9,067 nt of DNA from Streptomyces sp. (GTDB lineage: Bacteria > Actinomycetota > Actinomycetes > Streptomycetales > Streptomycetaceae), in contig DOWQ01000783.1 of NCBI GenBank assembly GCA_003519485.1, positions 1-9,067 of the forward strand, given 5' to 3'. Positions 6,391 to 9,067 of this stretch are shown here, in pieces. The notes beneath the pieces were generated by a model. It saw only the letters and a list, made by a program, of their open reading frames with translations, was not told the DNA's origin and ran no database searches. The position numbers and the translations under genes are program-made. Every line of letters begins with the position of its first letter. The stretch's first letter is position 1.

Positions 6391-8007
6391 TCAGTGGTCG
6401 AGGGCGCCCTCGGCGCCGGCGCCGGTCATGGAGCGGACCTCCATCTCGGCCGCCTTGTCGGCGAAGCGGTCACCGTCGGGCTTCACCACGGAACCGAGCC
6501 AGCCGAGGAAGAACCCGAGCGGCACGGACACCAGGGCGGGGTTGTCGAGCGGGAACCAGGCGAAGTCGACGCCCTCGCCGAGCATCGACGTCTTCGAGCC
6601 GGACACGGCCGGCGAGAAGGCGATCAGGATGAGGGCGGAGAGGAGGCCGCCGTAGATGGACCACGCCGAGCCCGCCGTCGAGAACTTCTTCCAGTACAGG
6701 GAGAACAGGATCGACGGGAGGTTGGCGGAGGCCGCGATCGCGAAGGCCAGGGCCACCAGGAAGGCGACGTTCTGGTCCTTGGCGAAGATGCCGCCGGCGA
6801 TGGCGAGGACGCCGATCACCAGCGAGGTGATGCGCGCCACCTTGACCTCCTGCGCCGGGTCCGCCCTGCCGTCCTTCATCACCGAGTTGTAGATGTCGTG
6901 GGCGAAGGACGCCGACGCGGTGATGGTGAGGCCCGCGACGACGGCCAGGATGGTGGCGAAGGCCACGCCGGCGATCACCGCCATCAGCACCGTGCCGCCG
7001 AGCTCGTAGGCCAGGGCGGGGGCTGCGGCGTTCGCGCCGCCGGGCATGCCGGCGATCGCGTCGGGTCCGACGAGCCAGGCCGCGCCGTAGCCGAGCACCA
7101 TGGTGAAGATGTAGAAGGCGCCGATGAGCGCGATCGCCCAGGTGACCGAGCGTCGGGCCTCCTTGGCGGTGGGCACCGTGTAGAAGCGCATGAGCACGTG
7201 CGGGAGGCCGGAGGCGCCCAGCACCAGCGCGATGGAGAGGGAGATGAAGCCCAGCGGGTTGTTGCCGTAGCGGCTCATCGGCTCGAGGATCGCCTCGCCG
7301 ATGCCCCGCTCGTCGGTCATGTGGCGGGCCACCGCCTCGGACAGCAGGGCGGACAGGTTGAAGCCCTTGAGCGCGAGGATCCAGATGGTCATGATGAGCA
7401 CGCCGGTGATCAGCAGGATCGCCTTGATCATCTGCACCCAGGTGGTCCCCTTCATGCCGCCGATGAGCACGTAGCCCACCATGATGGCGCCCACGATGGC
7501 GACGACGAGGTTCTGGCCCAGGTCGTTCTCGATGCCCAGGAGCAGCGACACGAGGCTGCCCGCGCCGGCCATCTGCGCCAGCAGGTAGAAGAACGACACC
7601 GCCAGGGTGGAGACGGCGGCGGCCATCCGGACGGGCTTCTGCTGCATGCGGAAGGAGAGCACGTCGGCCATCGTGTACTTGCCGGTGTTGCGCAGCGGCT
7701 CGGCGACGAGCAGGAGCGCCACCAGCCAGGCGACGAAGAAGCCGATGGAGTAGAGGAAGCCGTCGTAGCCGTAGAGCGCCACGGCGCCGACGATGCCGAG
7801 GAAGGACGCGGCGGAGAGGTAGTCGCCGGCGATGGCGAAGCCGTTCTGGCGGCCGCTGAACTGTGCGCCGCCGGTGTAGAAGTCGCCGGCCTTCTTCTTC
7901 GCGCTGCCCTGGGAGACCCGGATGACGATCGTCATGGTGACGACGACGAAGACGGCGAAGATGGAGATGTTGATGATCGGGTTGCCGACCGTTTCGAGGG
8001 TGATCAC
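6391..8007 (-). CDS. actP: Cation/acetate (monocarboxylate) symporter, SSS family
   Basis: Predicted sodium:solute symporter that imports acetate and related short acids, like E. coli ActP and corynebacterial MctC; the substrate is inferred from family. The product is 538 aa (E. coli ActP is 549), with about 13 hydrophobic segments starting at residue 10. Family hallmarks include DFYTGGAQFSGRQNGFAIAG (42-61), then GDYLSAASFLG (61-71), YTMADVLSFR, YVLIGGMKGTTWVQ, ASGLPHVLMRFYTVPTAKEA and LTITASASFAHDIYNSV. The C-terminus is soluble and ends after a short charged tail. The start is a GTG (8007-8005) whose GTGA overlaps the stop of the upstream DUF485 gene by 4 nt, giving translational coupling. 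No acetyl-CoA synthetase gene lies in the window, unlike E. coli acs-yjcH-actP. The substrate could also be pyruvate or propionate. Confidence 0.9.
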   Translation of the reverse strand: MITLETVGNPIINISIFAVFVVVTMTIVIRVSQGSAKKKAGDFYTGGAQFSGRQNGFAIAGDYLSAASFLGIVGAVALYGYDGFLYSIGFFVAWLVALLLVAEPLRNTGKYTMADVLSFRMQQKPVRMAAAVSTLAVSFFYLLAQMAGAGSLVSLLLGIENDLGQNLVVAIVGAIMVGYVLIGGMKGTTWVQMIKAILLITGVLIMTIWILALKGFNLSALLSEAVARHMTDERGIGEAILEPMSRYGNNPLGFISLSIALVLGASGLPHVLMRFYTVPTAKEARRSVTWAIALIGAFYIFTMVLGYGAAWLVGPDAIAGMPGGANAAAPALAYELGGTVLMAVIAGVAFATILAVVAGLTITASASFAHDIYNSVMKDGRADPAQEVKVARITSLVIGVLAIAGGIFAKDQNVAFLVALAFAIAASANLPSILFSLYWKKFSTAGSAWSIYGGLLSALILIAFSPAVSGSKTSMLGEGVDFAWFPLDNPALVSVPLGFFLGWLGSVVKPDGDRFADKAAEMEVRSMTGAGAEGALDH

Positions 8008-8390
8008 AGCGCGCTCCCTTCGAGATCCTCACGCAGGCGGGCGGCGATGGGATCGACCTTCTTGTTCATGTGGCGGATGTAGAGCCAGGTGATGAGGAAC
8101 GTGGTCACGAACTGGAGCAGCCCGAGGACCAGCCCCAGCGTCACCTCGCCGGCCACCTTGATGGACATGAAGCCGGGTGCGAACACGGACAGGCCGACGT
8201 ACAGCGCGTACCAGACGATGAACGCGACCGTCATCGGGAAGGCGAAGCCGCGGAAGACCCGCCGCAGTTCGCGGAAGTCGTCCGAGCCCTGGACCCGGCG
8301 GAACTCCGCCGCGGGGATCTGGCCCTTGGCCGGGGGTTGCCCGTGGGCCCCCGGCAGGTCCGCGTCGGGATGGTGGACAGAGTTGGCCAT
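8004..8390 (-). CDS. DUF485 membrane protein, symporter partner (YjcH-like)
   Basis: 128 aa. Two hydrophobic segments (about 49-70 and 82-104) are followed by the typical YIRHMNKKVDP end of DUF485 proteins, which are regularly encoded just upstream of ActP-type symporters. The role is probably accessory to transport but is not established. About 40 N-terminal residues before the conserved core are His/Pro/Ala-rich, longer than the E. coli form. The ATG at 8390 is fixed by an AAGGAG ribosome site 5 nt upstream. The frame is open further upstream across the promoter region and antisense to purU, but that extension is not credible. The stop overlaps the symporter start by 4 nt. Confidence 0.88.
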   Translation of the reverse strand: MANSVHHPDADLPGAHGQPPAKGQIPAAEFRRVQGSDDFRELRRVFRGFAFPMTVAFIVWYALYVGLSVFAPGFMSIKVAGEVTLGLVLGLLQFVTTFLITWLYIRHMNKKVDPIAARLREDLEGSAL

Positions 8391-8415
8391 GGGTACTCCT
8401 TCGTCCCAGATCGTC

Positions 8416-8428
8416 GTTGCAACGCAAC
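8416..8428. repeat. GTTGCAAC palindrome with adjoining GCAAC
   Basis: The perfect 8-bp palindrome GTTGCAAC (8416-8423) is followed directly by GCAAC (8424-8428), so GTTGC/GCAAC can also pair across a 3-nt spacer. It lies 26 nt upstream of the DUF485 start, next to the candidate -10, where a repressor could act. A related TTGCAA occurs at 8541-8546 before purU. Confidence 0.35.
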
Positions 8429-8453
8429 CTATCGGAGGTAGCCTGCCCCAAAA
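8426..8453 (-). promoter_or_regulatory. Candidate promoter for the DUF485-symporter operon
   Basis: On the minus strand TAGGTT (8431 down to 8426) fits TANNNT, and a weak TTTTGG (8453 down to 8448) lies 16 nt upstream. Transcription would start near 8420, about 30 nt before the ATG. An alternative pair further upstream is TTCCTG (8525-8520) with TATACG (8502-8497), spaced 17 nt. Neither is decisive. Confidence 0.3.
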
Positions 8454-8491
8454 GCGGGTCCAGTTACAAGAGTCTTCGTATATCTTTTCCG

Positions 8492-8517
8492 CGGATCGTA
8501 TATGGTCGTGCGATCCG
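8492..8517. promoter_or_regulatory. Candidate operator: 7-bp inverted repeat around an AT-rich core
   Basis: CGGATCG (8492-8498) and CGATCCG (8511-8517) form a perfect inverted repeat with a 12-nt spacer that starts TATATGG. The left arm overlaps the second copy of the direct repeat TCGTATAT (8476-8483 and 8496-8503, offset 20 nt, about two helical turns). It lies between divergent purU and DUF485-symporter, in the most AT-rich part of the window. This is consistent with a dimeric regulator site; which regulator is unknown. Confidence 0.4.
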
Positions 8518-8546
8518 TGCAGGAACGGGCGCGGAGCCATTTGCAA

Positions 8547-8552
8547 TACAGT
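8547..8552 (+). promoter_or_regulatory. -10 element placed for a leaderless purU transcript
   Basis: TACAGT (8547-8552) fits TANNNT and is followed by exactly 6 nt and then the purU ATG at 8559. No Shine-Dalgarno is present before the ATG. The same geometry is seen before the VKOR gene. No clear -35 is visible at the usual spacing. Confidence 0.45.
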
Positions 8553-8558
8553 GTGGCC

Positions 8559-9067
8559 ATGTCCGAACTTGTCCTGACGTTGCAGTGCCCTGACCGGCCC
8601 GGCATCGTCCATGCCATCACTGCGGCGATCGTCGCTGCGGGCGGCAACATCACCGAACTCCAACAATTCAGTTCGCCCGACTCCGGGCAGTTCTTCACGC
8701 GGATCGAGGTGCAGGGTTCGGAGGCCCGCGAGCTGGGCGACGCGGTCGGGGTGCAGACGGCGGAGTTCGGGGCCAGTTTCCACGTCGACGACGCGACGAG
8801 GAAGACGCGCACGTTGATCCTCGCCTCCAAGGCCGGGCACGCGCTGAACGAGCTGCTCTACCGCACGCACTCCGGGACGCTGCCGATCGAGGTGGTGGGC
8901 GTGCTGGCCAACCATGACGTGCTCGCGCCCATGGCACAGTTCTACGGGGTTCCCTTCGAGCACCACTACGTGACCCCCGAGTCGAAGCCGGCGTTCGAGG
9001 CGGAGATCCGGCGCGTCGTCGAGGAGCAGGACGTCCAGCTCGTGGTCCTGGCCCGCTACATGCAGAT
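8559..9067 (+). CDS. purU: Formyltetrahydrofolate deformylase, N-terminal 169 residues (runs off right edge)
   Basis: Hydrolyses 10-formyl-THF to formate and THF in the cytosol, balancing the one-carbon pool and, in E. coli, feeding formate to PurT. The visible part has an N-terminal ACT domain (about 3-80, QCPDRPGIVHAIT at 9-21), where amino acids such as glycine or methionine may regulate. It is followed by the start of the formyltransferase-like domain, with SKAGHALNELLYR (90-102), GVLANHD (114-120) and VVLARYMQI (161-169), which is diagnostic of PurU. The catalytic Asn-His-Asp region lies beyond the window, so completeness cannot be judged. The family is usually about 280-290 aa. The ATG at 8559 follows a -10-like TACAGT by 6 nt with no ribosome site, suggesting leaderless expression. 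It is divergent from DUF485-symporter with a 168-nt shared control region. Confidence 0.93.
   Translation, partial: MSELVLTLQCPDRPGIVHAITAAIVAAGGNITELQQFSSPDSGQFFTRIEVQGSEARELGDAVGVQTAEFGASFHVDDATRKTRTLILASKAGHALNELLYRTHSGTLPIEVVGVLANHDVLAPMAQFYGVPFEHHYVTPESKPAFEAEIRRVVEEQDVQLVVLARYMQ

Noticed and set aside
6271..8082. 603-codon plus-strand open frame opposite the symporter gene
   Set aside because: A high-GC shadow: composition is Gly/Asp/Arg/His/Glu-rich low complexity, there is no family motif, and the minus-strand symporter is unmistakable.
8391..8966. Upstream extension of the DUF485 frame, antisense to purU
   Set aside because: The ATG at 8390 has a strong AAGGAG site; the extension crosses the intergenic control region and the purU coding strand.
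1..9067. Mobile elements, CRISPR arrays, tRNA/rRNA genes, attachment sites, toxin-antitoxin or defence genes
   Set aside because: Looked for on both strands and found no transposase, integrase, spaced repeat array, cloverleaf or effector motif.

Overview
The window is very GC-rich, almost every supported codon ends in G or C, and several genes begin with GTG. The gene content (a purN-purH-folD-DUF3017 run followed by malate dehydrogenase) points to a high-GC actinobacterium. From memory of these families, the folD, VKOR and mdh products look like those of Propionibacteriales (Propionibacteriaceae or Nocardioidaceae). PurN and PurH look strikingly like Streptomyces proteins. No alignment could be run, so the taxon is an inference.

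Region by region: 1-301 (minus) is the N-terminal part of an unrecognised hydrophilic protein that runs off the left edge. 302-551 is a divergent promoter region. 552-3949 (plus) is a tight cluster, purN, purH, folD and a small DUF3017-type membrane protein, with each junction overlapping or separated by only a few bases. 4024-4680 (plus) is a VKOR-family membrane oxidoreductase whose start looks leaderless. 4757-5746 (plus) is malate dehydrogenase, followed by a strong hairpin at 5761-5795. 5822-6268 (minus) is a small cupin protein. 6391-8390 (minus) is a two-gene operon, DUF485 then an ActP-type acetate/monocarboxylate symporter, coupled by a 4-nt overlap. From 8559 (plus) to the right edge is purU, divergent from that operon and truncated by the window.

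Functionally, four enzymes handle 10-formyltetrahydrofolate. FolD makes it, PurN and PurH spend it on purine synthesis, and PurU hydrolyses it to formate and THF. Mdh belongs to the TCA cycle, DUF485/ActP imports acetate-like acids, and VKOR regenerates disulfide-forming capacity for exported proteins. This is mostly housekeeping. I see no phage, transposon, CRISPR, tRNA, rRNA or defence system, and no convincing new system. The points most worth checking are the apparent change of ancestry between purH and folD, the operator-like repeats between purU and the symporter operon, two leaderless-type starts with identical geometry, and a cupin with substituted metal-ligand positions.
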